A stretch of DNA of 64,000 nt from Symsagittifera roscoffensis. Its lineage: Eukaryota; Xenacoelomorpha; Acoela; Convolutidae. The DNA is taken from contig NC_087070.1 in NCBI RefSeq assembly GCF_963678635.1, forward strand, positions 35,219,109 through 35,283,108. The letters run 5' to 3'. A model generated the notes under the pieces. That model was not told where the DNA came from, searched no databases, and worked only from the letters and a program-made list of their open reading frames with translations. A program made the translations under genes and the position numbers. Of this stretch, positions 48,300-59,459 are shown piece after piece; position 1 is the first letter of the stretch, and every line of letters starts with the position of its first letter.

Positions 48300-49090
48300 C
48301 CCTATAGTAGTTTGCAAAACCCAGAAAGCTCATCAATTGGTGTTCCGTTTTCGGCGATTTCCAAGTTAGGACTGCCTCTACCGCGTCTGGATCTGGTCTG
48401 ATGCCGTGTTTGTCCACCATCCTGCCCAAGTATTTTATCGAGTCCCTGAGTATCTCACACTTTGATGGTTTGCACTTCAGCCCCGACCTCCTCATACACG
48501 CAAATACTTCGTCGAGTCTCTCAATGTGGTCCTCTAGTGTGGGTGTCGCTATTACCACGTCATCCACATAGCACATTACCAGATTGGCGTACTTCTTCGT
48601 CACGCCTATCAGCGCGTGTGCCATCAACCGCTGAAACGTGGCTGTGGCATTGCAAAGTCCAAACGGCATCCGTTTCCATTGAAACAGACCCAACTCGCAG
48701 GCAAACCCTGTCTTGTCCTTGTCCTGCTTCCTCAGCGGTACCTGCTAAAAAGCCGAGCCTAAATCAAGAGTCGTAAAAAAATTTTGCATCACCTAACTTC
48801 GAGAGGCTCTCATCAATCCTAGGTATGGGATAGGCATCCTTCAGCGTGACGGAGTTCAGGTATCGAAAGTCACAACAAAACCTTAACTGGTCGCCTTTCT
48901 TTTTGGCCATCACTACTCCACACGCCCACGGTGATTTGGAGGATGGTTCTATCATGTCATACTCTAGTAGCGTTTCAATCTCCTTCCTACACGCATCCGA
49001 TTTGTGTGGGGTCATGCGCCTCGACCCCTCCCTGTGCGGTATTGCGTTTTCCTCAAGTTCTATTTCATGTTCAACGAAATTACAACACCC
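48300..49090 (-). mobile_element. Pol: reverse transcriptase domain
   Basis: The blocks present are CCDFRYLNSVTLKDAYPIP, FQWKRMPFGLCNATATFQRL, the catalytic CYVDDVVI, HIERLDEVF and KYLGRMVDKHGI, then LMSFLGFANYYREF of the thumb/connection. This combination is diagnostic of Ty3/gypsy reverse transcriptases rather than BEL or copia. Confidence 0.92.
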
Positions 49091-49749
49091 GATGTCTGCT
49101 TTATGTCTTGAAAAAACTTCTTCGTTCCGCTCTAGTACGTCCTTGATGGCTTCGAGCTGTTCGTCCGTGAACTTGCCTCTTAAGTGTTCAATATCCGGTA
49201 GAACCGGTTTATCACCCTGTATTTCGTCTAATGTGGGCCGTTCCGGGAAATTCGAACAGCTCGATAGTCCATCGTCCGTCTCTGACTTAAGTGACTTCAC
49301 AAGACCTGTTGAATCTTTTATTTTATTTAATCGTCTCAAGATACAAATTTTGTCCCTATGATCGGGACAATCAACGACTTCATTTTGTTTATGGTTTTCC
49401 ACCATTTCATATCGAGTTTTAACAGGTAAAGCATATCCCAGTTTCCTCCCCCTCTGTATCGTGATTGGCATGTCAAGGGTATTCAACAAGACACTCACGC
49501 AGAGGCCGCTCTTCGTAATCGAGAAGGATCTTCCTAAAACAGCAGCACTTTGACTATTTGGATTTGGGACTACGCATACCTGCTTGTTGTCACTTAGTTC
49601 ATTGTAATTTTTCATTCGTAAGCTTACAATCGCCGCCTCGTTCGCCTTTAGCCTCACCCTCCTACTCAAGAATACCGGTGCTTTGGTTTCATTTGCCATT
49701 ATTAAATTTACCGGTTTGATTGCGTACCTCCTATCTGGGTTCCGTATCC

Positions 49750-50100
49750 TGAACATTGCGTTGCTTAGATCAATCGCTACATCAAAGTTCCTGATAAAGT
49801 CTCTGCCTAAAATAAATTGGTCAGACTCATCTAGGTTTTCTACCACAAGAAAGCTCATCCACAGGTTACGTTCCCCCAGATTGAGGGCTATTATCGGCGT
49901 TCTGCCCAACACCCGCAGGGCCCCTTTGTTCGCAGCTGACAACCGTATTCTCGAATCTATCAAATCATCTTTGTTGAAGCCCATTCTTTCCCAAGTTTCG
50001 ATTGGTATGACACTCAAGACTGCTCCCGTATCGAGTAACCCACGTAACTGAGTCTTTTTGCCACTTAGGTCTAACACGTGTCCTGTCACATCTGCCTCTG
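49750..50100 (-). mobile_element. Pol: aspartic protease
   Basis: GLLDTGAVLSVIP is the DTGA active-site motif of retropepsins. It is followed by IIALNLGERNLWMSFLVV and FILGRDFIRNFDVAID, the second conserved block of gypsy-type proteases (ILGRDF). It directly precedes the reverse transcriptase region after an unassigned stretch of ~200 residues. Confidence 0.85.
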
Positions 50101-50269
50101 TCCCGATGTGCATCGCATCTTCTTCAAGCATGGCGCAGTGTCCGATCGATCTCACTTTCAACTCTTCTCTTCCCACGTAGATTTGCCCAATTAGGTCTTC
50201 ATCACATGTTATCATTGTTTTGCCGCCATTATACACTCTTTTAAAGGACGGCGGAAATCAAGATTTTAT

Positions 50270-50290
50270 TTAAAACTTACCTGAAAAGGC
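50270..50290 (-). promoter_or_regulatory. Consensus splice donor upstream of the protease frame
   Basis: On the minus strand TTTTCAG is followed by GTAAGTTTT, with the boundary at 50,281/50,280. This is a full-consensus 5' splice site just upstream of pol. It could be part of an element transcript (splicing to the downstream ORF is known in some retroelements) or of host sequence into which the element is set. Confidence 0.35.
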
Positions 50291-50456
50291 TTCAAAAACT
50301 AATTTCGAAGTTTTCTGGGATAATTACGCAAGGATCACTTTTCCATATCTGTGAGCTCCTTGTTTTTATCAAGATGTCTGGCAGTGCTCATAATTTATAT
50401 ATATCTTCTACAAAAACCAACTCTGGTGTCACTTTCACTCAACGTCCTCGAAGACC

Positions 50457-50649
50457 TGTTTCGCACATGCATATTGGTCTAAAACCATTATTCACCACTC
50501 TCTCGATTTTTGGAAGGTTTAAGCCGAGTTTATAATTGTTCCATGTCATGACATATCTATTATTTTTTCTTCATTCAATTATAACCTCATAGACAAACTG
50601 AGTCTTGTTTATAAAATCTGTTCTTATTGGAGTATTTGGAGGTTCCACA
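50457..50649 (+). repeat. 5' LTR of the decayed element
   Basis: It begins TGTTTCGCACAT and ends CCACA. It shares with the right-hand copy the blocks TTTAAGCCGAG, ATGTCATGACATAT, ATTCAATTATA, ACxAAxTGAGTCT and CATTGGAGTA-like ends. TGG follows directly, as expected where a tRNA primer-binding site begins. Confidence 0.65.
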
Positions 50650-53359
50650 TGGCTCAGTCAGCATTTCCGGCTTCTGATGAGCGGACGGGTTTACTGGGAG
50701 TTTGCCTTTTTGGCCCATGCTTAGTTCAGATTTGTGGGAAAATTGAACTGGTCAATTTAGTCTGGCAATTACTCTTCGGGAACGCTGTGACCCGCAAATG
50801 TTACTCAAAGCACACACAACGGTCCATGAAGACCCACCACACCACGACCAGAAGCGATAGGCTCCGGCAAAGACGCCACGAAGGCAGCGAACTGAGTGGC
50901 TGGTGATGCAGCATCATGGCTCGGTTGTTTTTTTCCTTGGTACTGAGTGAAGAAAAAATTTCTTGCAATATTTTCCCTTGCGAACTTAAGTGCAATTTCA
51001 ATCAATTTCCCACGATAATTGGGAACTCCTCTTCAAGAAAAAAAACTTGATAATCGAACGACTACAAGTTAACAATGCGGTCCCTTCCGACCGAGAAAAC
51101 CTTTGATCAGTTTTCTTGCGCCTGAAGGGCCAAGCATTTGTACGGTGGTGGACTCTGGATATCGAAAAACAAGTGGTCAGGGACATCTTCATTGCAAAGA
51201 TGAGATTCAAGGAAAATCAGCGGGAGCTGTGTATTCCGCCGGGAGCATCCCAGAGGATACACTCCAATCGGCTCTGCTATTTCAGGCCAATCGGGTTTGC
51301 AACCCCAGTCATCGTCTGCAAACTTCAGAATCAAGCGAGGACCGACGTTTTTGGAGCAGAATAAAAAATTGAAAAAACGCATTAATCGAGCCCATACAAG
51401 TCATAATTTGAGTCGTAAACCAAAAAACCAGTCTTAAAAAAGGAGATTAAACCTGGCTATTTCTGCAGCAACAAAATTGCCCCAACCCACACAGTCTTGT
51501 GCGGCCTGGAGTGTGCCGTTAATGTAACAAGAACGGTCATTTCGACAAATGTTGCAACTCAACGGGGTTGGAAAATGTAAAACAGAGTGTCGGACTCTCC
51601 AGTAGAAAAAGCTGTCACTTTATCGCGTCAGACAGTAAATCAGAGTTTGCAGTGCTTTCAGCGTAAAACGCCATAGATGTCGGGCAGTTGTTTTCAAGAT
51701 AGACAGCGTGGTGGGAAAGTTGGAAGTAGATATTGACGCCATCGTAAAGGTGAAATGTATTCAGATCACGACTTTTTGTGCGAATACTTTCTTCAAAACC
51801 AAGTTGATACGGGTAGCCCAGTTTTCCTTGTTAATCGAAGAACCGCGGATCTCATTGTCAAGTCAGTCTTTTGATGAAAATTTTTTTTCGTCAGGAAATG
51901 TTCGGTTTACACTATTCACGTGGAGTACAACAGGAGGAAAATTGATCTTCTCGGAGGTATATTCACGAGATTAGGAAGCTCAGAATATCAGCAAGTGTAT
52001 TCCTCTTTTAAGACCCCTTTGATCCCGATTCAAGACAAGAGAAGGGCAGAAGAGTGCCGATCCATATCCAGTTTGAAGTGGGAGAAGAAAGTGAGAAACT
52101 AATTCGAGCAGGTCGCATAAAAAAGCTGAACAAATGTACTATTGATCACTTTATTGCTCATATCGTTATTACCGCCAAAAACACTGCTCAGTAAAATCAG
52201 CCATGGACGCGCAGCCAAGGATTAAAAATCAGATGCTCAACTTGTTGGAATTGTTCGATACGGCCGCCCAAATAATCAAATCGAACCCTGTTGTAAAAGT
52301 TTTTTTCTCTCTCGACATCAAATACGCGTTCAGCCAACTCAAACATAGTGAGCATGTGAGCAGCCACTGAACTTGACCATCGTGTGTGGAGAATATATTG
52401 GTACGTATAGATTTAAATCTGAGTTTTGCGGCTTCACTGATACGCCTAAAAATTTACAGAAGGCGATGGACAACGCTCTTCAAAGACTATCCGTGGTCTT
52501 ATGTTTTCTGGTTGACCTATTAATTGTTTCGAAAGGATCAGTCGAAGAAAGCAATCAAATTGTAGAATCAGTATTGAAGAGACTATTTACCGAAAGCTTT
52601 GCTCCAAAACTCTCCAAAAGTGATTTATTGCTAAATAAGTTATCGACACTGACGCAAATGGGTATCGCCCAAAATGGTCAAAAATTGAGACAGTCTTAGC
52701 TCTCCAGCCACCCACTTCTGTGAGCAACTCCGGTCCTTTATGGGTTTTCTGAAACATTCCACCCTTCGCTGAAATTAAGTAACAAGCAAAAATTTGAATT
52801 GGAGGAGGTGCATCAATTAGCATCCTCAATTACCACTCTAATTGGAGACATTACTAAAATGTACCACTACGAGCAATCGCGGGCCTCTATGATCAAATGT
52901 GCTGCTAGTGGAACTCTAGAGCAGGACTTCGAACCGGAAGCGTGGCTTCCGATAGCTTTTGCGTCCCGATTTCTTAGTTTACAAGAGTAGAAGTACAGCA
53001 CTAACGAGCTTGAGTTTCTCTCAATGGTTTGGTCATGCGAGAACTTTCAAAATTAATTTCTTGGGAACTCTTTCGAGGTCCGAACCGACAGGAAAATAAT
53101 TTTTTGGCGCTTAAATCTAGGAGAGGAAGTATAACTCATCAGTCACGTTTGACCAGCTGGGCTGACCGCTTACTACCCTTTGACTTCAGTATTGAAGGAA
53201 ATCCCTGGAAGTACGCTTGGTATTGTCGATTATCTTTCCCGTTACCCTAGTCATTCCGGTCAATCAACAAAACTCTTTATTGAGTCGATTTATTTCGGAA
53301 ATGGGTTGTTTTTCGTAGCTTAGTAATATCAATACGGAATTTTGTTCTCCAATTGCTGT

Positions 53360-53735
53360 CCAATTATTGCTAGAGGGCGAAAAAGCATCGGGATATCCCA
53401 ATCATCCAATCAGAGTCGATCAGTTTTGTCAACAATCTGCTGGGGGCGGCGAAAGCTTGCTTGACAGGATCAGCTAATCATATTTGGTTGAGCTGCCAGT
53501 CCGTCGCTGGAGGGCGGCAAATTCTAAGCTCATTCTTTGGACTAATCAGAGTTGAGTATGCATAAAGTATGCAAATCCAAAAACGGTCTGCCACTAGAGG
53601 GAGTCGAATCAGCTTCACGCACTCTGGTTCAGTCAGCGTCGAATGAGCTGAATTTTTGCAAGTTTACAGTGGGTACCCCACCACCAGAGAGCGACAAATT
53701 TCATGTACATGCGCTTGACCAATCAGATTCGAAAT
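53360..53735 (+). repeat. Short array of CTCF-like and CCAAT motifs inside the decayed element
   Basis: Five similarly oriented motifs resembling the CTCF core occur at about 53,367 (GCTAGAGGGCGAAA), 53,437 (TGCTGGGGGCGGCG), 53,504 (CGCTGGAGGGCGGC), 53,589 (GCCACTAGAGGGAG) and 53,679 (CCACCAGAGAGCGAC), spaced 67-91 bp apart. Each is followed by a variant of CCAATCAGA or CTAATCAGA, and two by TATGCAAA-type octamers. The stretch is therefore a degenerate tandem repeat of roughly 70-90 bp. It lies between the RNase H and integrase remnants and may be a separate insertion or a regulatory array. Confidence 0.45.
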
Positions 53736-54883
53736 TGAGACAATTATGCAAAGTTTGCACTCTCTCAGGATATTTCCCTATTTCGATGCCAGTTTTGTCA
53801 AGAAACTTTCCGCTTTAGCTGCTACAAATTTTGTTGGGCTTTTTGGTTGTCATGCCCGATTCAGTGTTTTTATAGGTATGTACGACTAGAGGTGACTTAA
53901 ATTTTGGAGTATCATGGAATCTTCGACCAGGGATGAAAGCTTCGAAAAACTATTGTACCAACTCGTACTCCCAACCACTTTTTGTTCCATGAGCGTATAC
54001 GTTCCCGAAGACAAATCGTGGCAGGAGGGGTCAGACCGAAACGCCTGAAATCTCTGGACCGCCAGAAGACCTAGCAGCGCACATACTCCCGTCTCCTCGC
54101 CAACTTTCGCTTACAACGAGTCAAAAGACGTGCCTTGAACGCAGCATAATCCATTTCTCAAACAGCCGAAATGTTCAGTCTGGGAACTCTTATGAAGACC
54201 CTTGTGGCTGACGACAAGAAAGTGCTCTCCGGAAATGTCGAAATTCTAACGAGTCGAGCTTGCAGACGAAGATCTATCACTACATCTGACGAAACGAGCT
54301 GTATTCAACAAAGTCTACAAGAGTTTTCGTAAGATCGATCCCAATTTGAAGACTTTCTGGAGCAGTGCTGCCGTGGTGGATGGCTGTATCATAATCGACA
54401 ACGAAATAGCAATACTCATTGTCCTGCAGAAGACCACTCTCACCCATTTGCACCGGTCTCATGCAGATCAACTTACCATGGTTCATGAGGCCCAGTATAT
54501 TTGTTGGCCCAGAATGCACCACAACCAAGTACAATTGTGCTAAGGTTGTTCGCACTGTACTAAATTTGGTAAGAACTTGAAAGCTCGTTAAATTTTTCAT
54601 TCTAACAGCTCTTTGACGGTTTTAATACAGCCAAATGAGGAGGTGCAGTTTAATTATGCGGTTCCGTTATCAGACAATTCGGGTTGTCAGTTGTATATAT
54701 TTTTTGCTATATTGACCTATACTTACAGGGTCTGTCGGCAATGATAACCAGAACTACAAGGGAAAAAAACCAATAATTTCTTAACCTCCTATATTCAACA
54801 ACATTTTTTTCCAAAAATGATTAGCAAAGACCACTATTTTATTTTTAGAAACAAGTTAGTTAAAGAGAAAAATATCTCAAAAA

Positions 54884-55058
54884 TGTTTGCACATTTTTCA
54901 CTCTCCATTGACTCATGAAAGATTTAAGCCGAGCTTATAATTGTTCAATGTCATGACATATCGAATATTCTCTTCGATTATTCAATTATACCTTCAGAGA
55001 CGAAATGAGTCTAGTTTTCAAAATCATTTCTCATTGGAGTACTCGAAGGTAATAAACA
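54884..55058 (+). repeat. 3' LTR of the decayed element
   Basis: It begins TGTTTGCACAT and ends TAAACA. It lacks about 20 bp present near the start of the 5' copy but matches along the rest. The divergence between the two copies is obvious by eye, which supports an old insertion. Confidence 0.65.
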
Positions 55059-57413
55059 AGTAGTTTTTGACTTGTGATCATCTATTTGTGGTACCATTTG
55101 AACATTTTGCTGCTCAGGTTCAATTTGGAGCAATATATGAAAAAAAATTTTATAGGAAAATCGGAATCTCGAATTGAAATCGCTTGTTCAATGGATATCA
55201 GAAACGATTAGGTTTGCCTGTGAAATTTTGTACGAGAAAAAGAGATTGAAAGAGCATTGGTTGGCAAACACTGGCAGATAGCGCATAAGCTTTGACGGTT
55301 GTTAAAGATATATTTTGAGACACAAAATATTACTTATTATCAAAACATCGGCTATGTTTCAAATATTCCTTTGCCCGTTATTGGCGTTCTTATTCCGGTG
55401 TTCTTCCAAGATCGGATTTTAAAAAAATTAATGAGTTGTGTAAACAATAATTGCGTCTGCTCCATTCTTGAAAACGAATTTTGTCAGAGATGCCAGTTGG
55501 TTTGTGATGCGAGATCTGAGGACTTGGCTGATCGGAATTGATCTATCACAAGCGTCTGTAACAAAACTTTTTTTCTAGTAGTTCAGCAATTAAAAATTTT
55601 GCGTTAATAAGCAGGCAAAAATGAAAGATCCAAAACTTTCAATCTGCTTCCAGAACTTTCCAAATTATATGCATTGATTAATGTTTTATTCATTCAGGCC
55701 TTTAGTCATCTTTTGACGGCTACTCGCTTTGATGCGGCCAAGTTTTCGTTATTGGATCCTGACGAACTGCAGTGATGGTCGGTTGCAGAGTTGCAGCAAA
55801 GCGAGGGAATAATTAACAGTTATATTATTAGAGCGCCAAATTTTTAAATCACCTGATATTAATATGGACATTAAACGACTTATAGGGGTCTGATTTCGTA
55901 ATATCTGCGTCAAGTTTTTAATATGACCTACAAAAACTGGACATCACTTCACTCAAGTAAGAAGTCAATTCTCCGAAAAATATTTTTTTAAAATTGAAAA
56001 TCTCAGAGTCATTCTTTATCTGACAAAAGTTTGCAGAGTTGTGTATGATTTTCGGGAGCTAAGTGATTTTCCCATGCACTTTTTTTGGTTGTGAATTGGT
56101 CAAATTTTGGAACATCAAGCTAAAAAATGACTGTCCGTGATTTGTTCAGGTCAAAGGGAACCGGTGCTCGTTTTGACCTGATTTAAGTTCGCATTCAGCT
56201 ACGGTTATTTCGTAAGTTTGTTTTCAGCTGTTGTTCCTTTGCATAGCTAGTCAGTTTTTTTCAATTATTCTGGGCTGAAATCGATAGAGGAGAATTCCCT
56301 CGCTAACCCAAATCCGAGCCGGAGATTTTATGGTTTGAGTCCTAATCTGCATCTAAAACTTTTTAGAGAAGATAGATTTTTTATTCTTTATATGTTCTAA
56401 AACTTGTAATTGAGTTTCGTCATATTCGAAACTTGACCGAGTCATTACAACTGCATTGATTTACACAAATTTCGATCTTAAAAATCAAACGAAAACGCGA
56501 AATAAATAAATAAATAAATAATAATAATGACTTGGTCAAAATATTTCATAAAACATGCCAAATTACCTGCATTCTCTGAATTAATGAATTAGTAAAATTA
56601 TAATTTGAACAACATCCTCATAGAATTACAAAAGCTATGAAACCACCACTCGAATTCAAATGGCAGGCAAAACTTAGCATTAAATTTATAATTTATCAGA
56701 TTGAAAAATCATATAAATTGCCAATTTTCAAGCGATTTAAGCATGAGAATTAAACTAAACTGATAGAAAACTGCATCCATTTACTGAGTTACCGCACAAT
56801 AAAAGCGACCACCCTCAACCTCAAATTACTTAGCGTGGTTTTGTTAGTAAGAATGTAAACCTTCCTGAAAATTATAGAATAACTTAATCATTCACTAAGA
56901 ATTTCACTGGAAATTTAACTACAAAATTCTCAAAGTTCGCAAAGCAACAATCGGATGTTTCCAAGTCTATATCTTCCTACTAGTTTTCAGCTAAAAAAGA
57001 ACAATTTTATTTTACACTCATAATGCACTGATTTCACTAATATTAAAGACACGATGTGACAATTTAAAAGCTTCGTATAAAATCCAGGTTTAGGTTTCAG
57101 TTATGAAAATATCTCGATAATAATCAAAGCCGGAAACATTACTGTTAAATTTGGAAGATATTTATGAAGCGCTGTCTCAGATAAAATTTGTTGATTTATT
57201 CATTCGAGCCCAGTTGTACCAAACAGTGCGAGAAAACTCTTATTCAGAACTGACAAAATAGGCTTATATATTAATGAATGATTATTGTTTTTCAACTAAA
57301 TTTTCAAATTACAAAACACTCCAGCGCCTCTTCTAATATCTGTAGCAATTTTCCCTGCCCTTAATTATAAATTGAATCATTGTAAAAAGTAGTTTAATTA
57401 TCTGTAGTTTTCG
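55059..57413. other. Intergenic stretch with little recognisable content
   Basis: An AAAT/AAT microsatellite occurs at about 56,500-56,528. A possible small exon follows the acceptor ATTCATTCAG near 55,698 (about 25 codons, AFSHLLTATRFDAAKFSLL, ending at a stop near 55,774), but no partner exon was found. The 80-codon frame at 55,299-55,541 shows no family resemblance. Otherwise this is AT-rich sequence with nothing supportable. Confidence 0.5.
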
Positions 57414-57651
57414 TTAGTTTTTTGCCTGGAGCGTCTTGGAGGAGCCTTGGTTCTGGCCTCCTGCGCCGCTCTTGTCCTGGACGGAGCTCTGGCTGAGGGT
57501 CTGAGTAGCTGAGGGGGCCGCCGCAGCCGCTCTCTCCCTCTCTCCTCGCTTCTTCTTGTTTCCCTTCTTCTTATCCTGCGGCTCCAAATCTTGTCTCAAG
57601 TAGTCCACCACATTTATCATGTCGTTGATCTTCTCCATCTCCTCGTCAGCA
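57414..57651 (-). CDS. Terminal exon of an unidentified host gene
   Basis: On the minus strand an acceptor (GTGTTTTAG) at 57,652 is followed by a 238-bp open exon that is far more GC-rich than its surroundings and ends in TAA. It reads ADEEMEKINDMINVVDYLRQ, then a basic run DKKKGNKKKRGERER, an alanine run, and a Gln/Ser/Gly-rich C-terminus. The first part is an amphipathic-helix-like stretch, the rest looks disordered. AATTAAAC, a possible variant poly(A) signal, follows about 15 nt after the stop. I do not recognise the protein, and upstream exons were not found within the window. Confidence 0.55.
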
Positions 57652-57684
57652 CTAAAACACAATCCTCATATCATAATTAACTAA

Positions 57685-57696
57685 GGGGGGGGGGGG
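57685..57696 (+). repeat. 12-G homopolymer tract
   Basis: A run of twelve G sits 34 bp upstream (in gene sense) of the terminal-exon acceptor, so on the gene strand it is a C-tract in the intron. Long G-tracts are uncommon in AT-rich genomes and are prone to replication-linked deletion. Confidence 0.95.
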
Positions 57697-58182
57697 ATCT
57701 TTTATGCCAGAAGAAGCGATTGCCAAAAAATTATAGCAGTCTATCGGAATTCACAAATGAAAAGTTCAAAATGTAGCAATTAAGTGAATCAATGGACGAC
57801 GCCTATCGATCGTTCTCAAGACATTTTCTCCAACATAACTAACTTGCTTCATTCACACTTACTTATTTAGTCCTTTAATTTACATCTTCTCAAGGCGGAA
57901 TGACCGAATACGCTACAACTTTCAGTCAATTAACGGTGCATATCCACAGATCAATAAAACCCAAATAATGGCACTTGAAGTTACAGACCTTGAAATTTGA
58001 ATATCTTAAAAATTTAATCAATTTATTGTCAAATTAGATTCAAATTTTGTCTCTGTCGCACAAAATTTTGTCAAGATAGGTCTAAATGGTGTTTGGGTAT
58101 AGCTCATATTGGGTCGACCGTGAACAACAAAAAAAATTAGATTTTTAAAACCGAATAGTTCCCCCTCCCCCATCTAACTGAG
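57697..58182. other. Intergenic or intronic stretch, nothing recognised
   Basis: This AT-rich stretch lies upstream (minus sense) of the terminal exon at 57,414. No exon, repeat or signal could be supported apart from a C-rich patch near 58,161. Confidence 0.4.
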
Positions 58183-58440
58183 AAACAAAACATAGTCAAC
58201 TGACAGTTGGAAAAGAATAATGAACGCAAGGAACCAGAAGAAGACTTGTTTTTTCAAAAACCTTCAACTTTGAATTTCGAAGAAAACAATAGATGGCCTT
58301 AGAGCTCTTTCAATTTGTAGAACAAATTATGATGGACACTTTTTTTGCTAAAATTATTCCAATTTGAGAAAACTGGATCAAAAGGCAAAACTTTTTTTTT
58401 CGCTGGGAAATCTGATAATTAATTTCCAACTAGCAAGCCC
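58183..58440 (+). repeat. Dispersed repeat family, copy 3
   Basis: This copy aligns over ~255 bp with the copy at 36,365-36,620 and over ~130 bp with 35,235-35,365. Shared strings include CAACTGACAGTTGGAAAA, AATGAACGCAAGGAA, AATAGATGGCCTT, AATTTGAGAAAACTGGATCA and TTCGCTGGGAAA. It sits right beside the start of the degenerate satellite. Confidence 0.65.
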
Positions 58441-58479
58441 GCCTCCAATAATCAATTGGCTGGCAAACAATAATTCTTG

Positions 58480-59459
58480 TTCTTATTAAGCTAACCAAGC
58501 AATGAAACTTTGAACAATTTCAAGTTGAGCTATTTATTAAATCGGTGTAGAAACACTTAAGGTTCCCGAAAAATTGAAGCTTTTCTATTCAAGCTATGAA
58601 ACATATCAAAATGTTTCATAAAGCAAATCGGACGTCGAAGTTTTAGATTTTTCGTAGTAAGCTATTCAAGCGATGAAACTTTGAAATATTTCAGGTTATT
58701 TCACACAGCGAACTGGTCCGCAAAAGATTCGAATTTTTCTTGCAAGCTATTTTAGCCATGAAACCTTTCCAAGTTATTGCATAGACTGATTTGGTTCGCA
58801 AAAAGTTTAAGTTTCTCTAAGCAAACAATTAGGGCTATGAAATTTTTAATTAATTCAATGTATTTCATAGACTGAATGCTAGCTATTAAAATTATGCTTT
58901 GAAACACTTCAAATTATTTCATAGAACGAATCGGTTTTCGAAAAGCTAATATATTTTTTAACAAGCTATTCAAGCTTTGAAATGTTTAAGTTTTTCTATG
59001 CAAGCATTTGGTCAATTGTTTATTGGACCGAAACGTTCTGCGAAAAGTTCGTTCTATGTTATTCAAGCAAAGAAACTTTTTTTAAAATATCAGATCGTTG
59101 CATAAAGCTAATTAGTTGGCAACAAATTTGAATTTTTTTAAGTAGGGTAGTTGAGTTATGAAACTTCAAAGTATTTCAAGTTATTTAATAAAGTTAATTA
59201 GATAGCAAAAGTTTTCGAAGCTTTAAACAATTAAAAAATTTCAAATAATTAAGACCGAAACTTTTTGCGAAAAATTATTTTTTCAAGCGAGCTAGTCGAG
59301 CAATTAAACAAAAGGTTTCAAATTTCCAAGTTATTTCTTAGAAGAAAAAGTTTTGCGAAAAGTTCGTTTTTCTGCGCAAACTAATCGAGCAAAAAAATTT
59401 AAAAAATCCAAGCTGTTTCTTAGACCGAATCGTTTGGCCAAAATTTAATTTTTCTAAGC
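58480..59459 (+). repeat. Degenerate ~80-bp monomer array
   Basis: Irregular copies of a monomer containing CAAGCTATGAAACTTT, TTTCAAGTTATTTCATAGA, CCGAATCGGTTCGCGAAAA and GTTTAAGTTTTTCTAAG follow each other with many substitutions and length changes. It reads as the older edge of the homogeneous satellite to the right. Confidence 0.75.

Larger units (their letters stand above)
41144..50281 (-). mobile_element. Ty3/gypsy-like retroelement with macrodomain and SGNH ORF
   Basis: Read 5' to 3' on the minus strand the parts are: aspartic protease, reverse transcriptase, RNase H, integrase with H2C2 zinc finger, integrase C-terminus, acidic linker, macrodomain, a ~430-bp noncoding spacer, then an 810-aa frame with an SGNH hydrolase domain. 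The protease-RT-RNaseH-integrase order is that of Metaviridae (Ty3/gypsy). Pol is spread over several open frames (about three breaks), while the 810-aa frame looks whole. No classical gag was recognised upstream of the protease. Clear LTRs at both ends were not found; the spacer at 43,760-44,180 could be one. The long open stretches suggest a fairly young copy. Confidence 0.85.
50457..55058 (+). mobile_element. Old, decayed LTR element (Ty3/gypsy-like)
   Basis: Two related, diverged direct repeats flank a region with gag-like remnants (about 50,800-51,560, with a CCHC zinc-knuckle remnant near 51,512-51,555), reverse-transcriptase remnants (about 52,040-52,650), RNase H remnants (about 52,900-53,100) and an integrase zinc-finger remnant (about 54,420-54,545), all on the plus strand and in the normal gypsy order. 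The coding region has many breaks (a dozen or more) and the LTRs differ by substitutions and indels, so this is an old fossil. It lies back to back with the younger minus-strand element. Confidence 0.75.

Noticed and set aside
55299-55541. 80-codon frame right of the decayed element
   Set aside because: No homology was recognised, no splice signals fit, and no partner exons were found.
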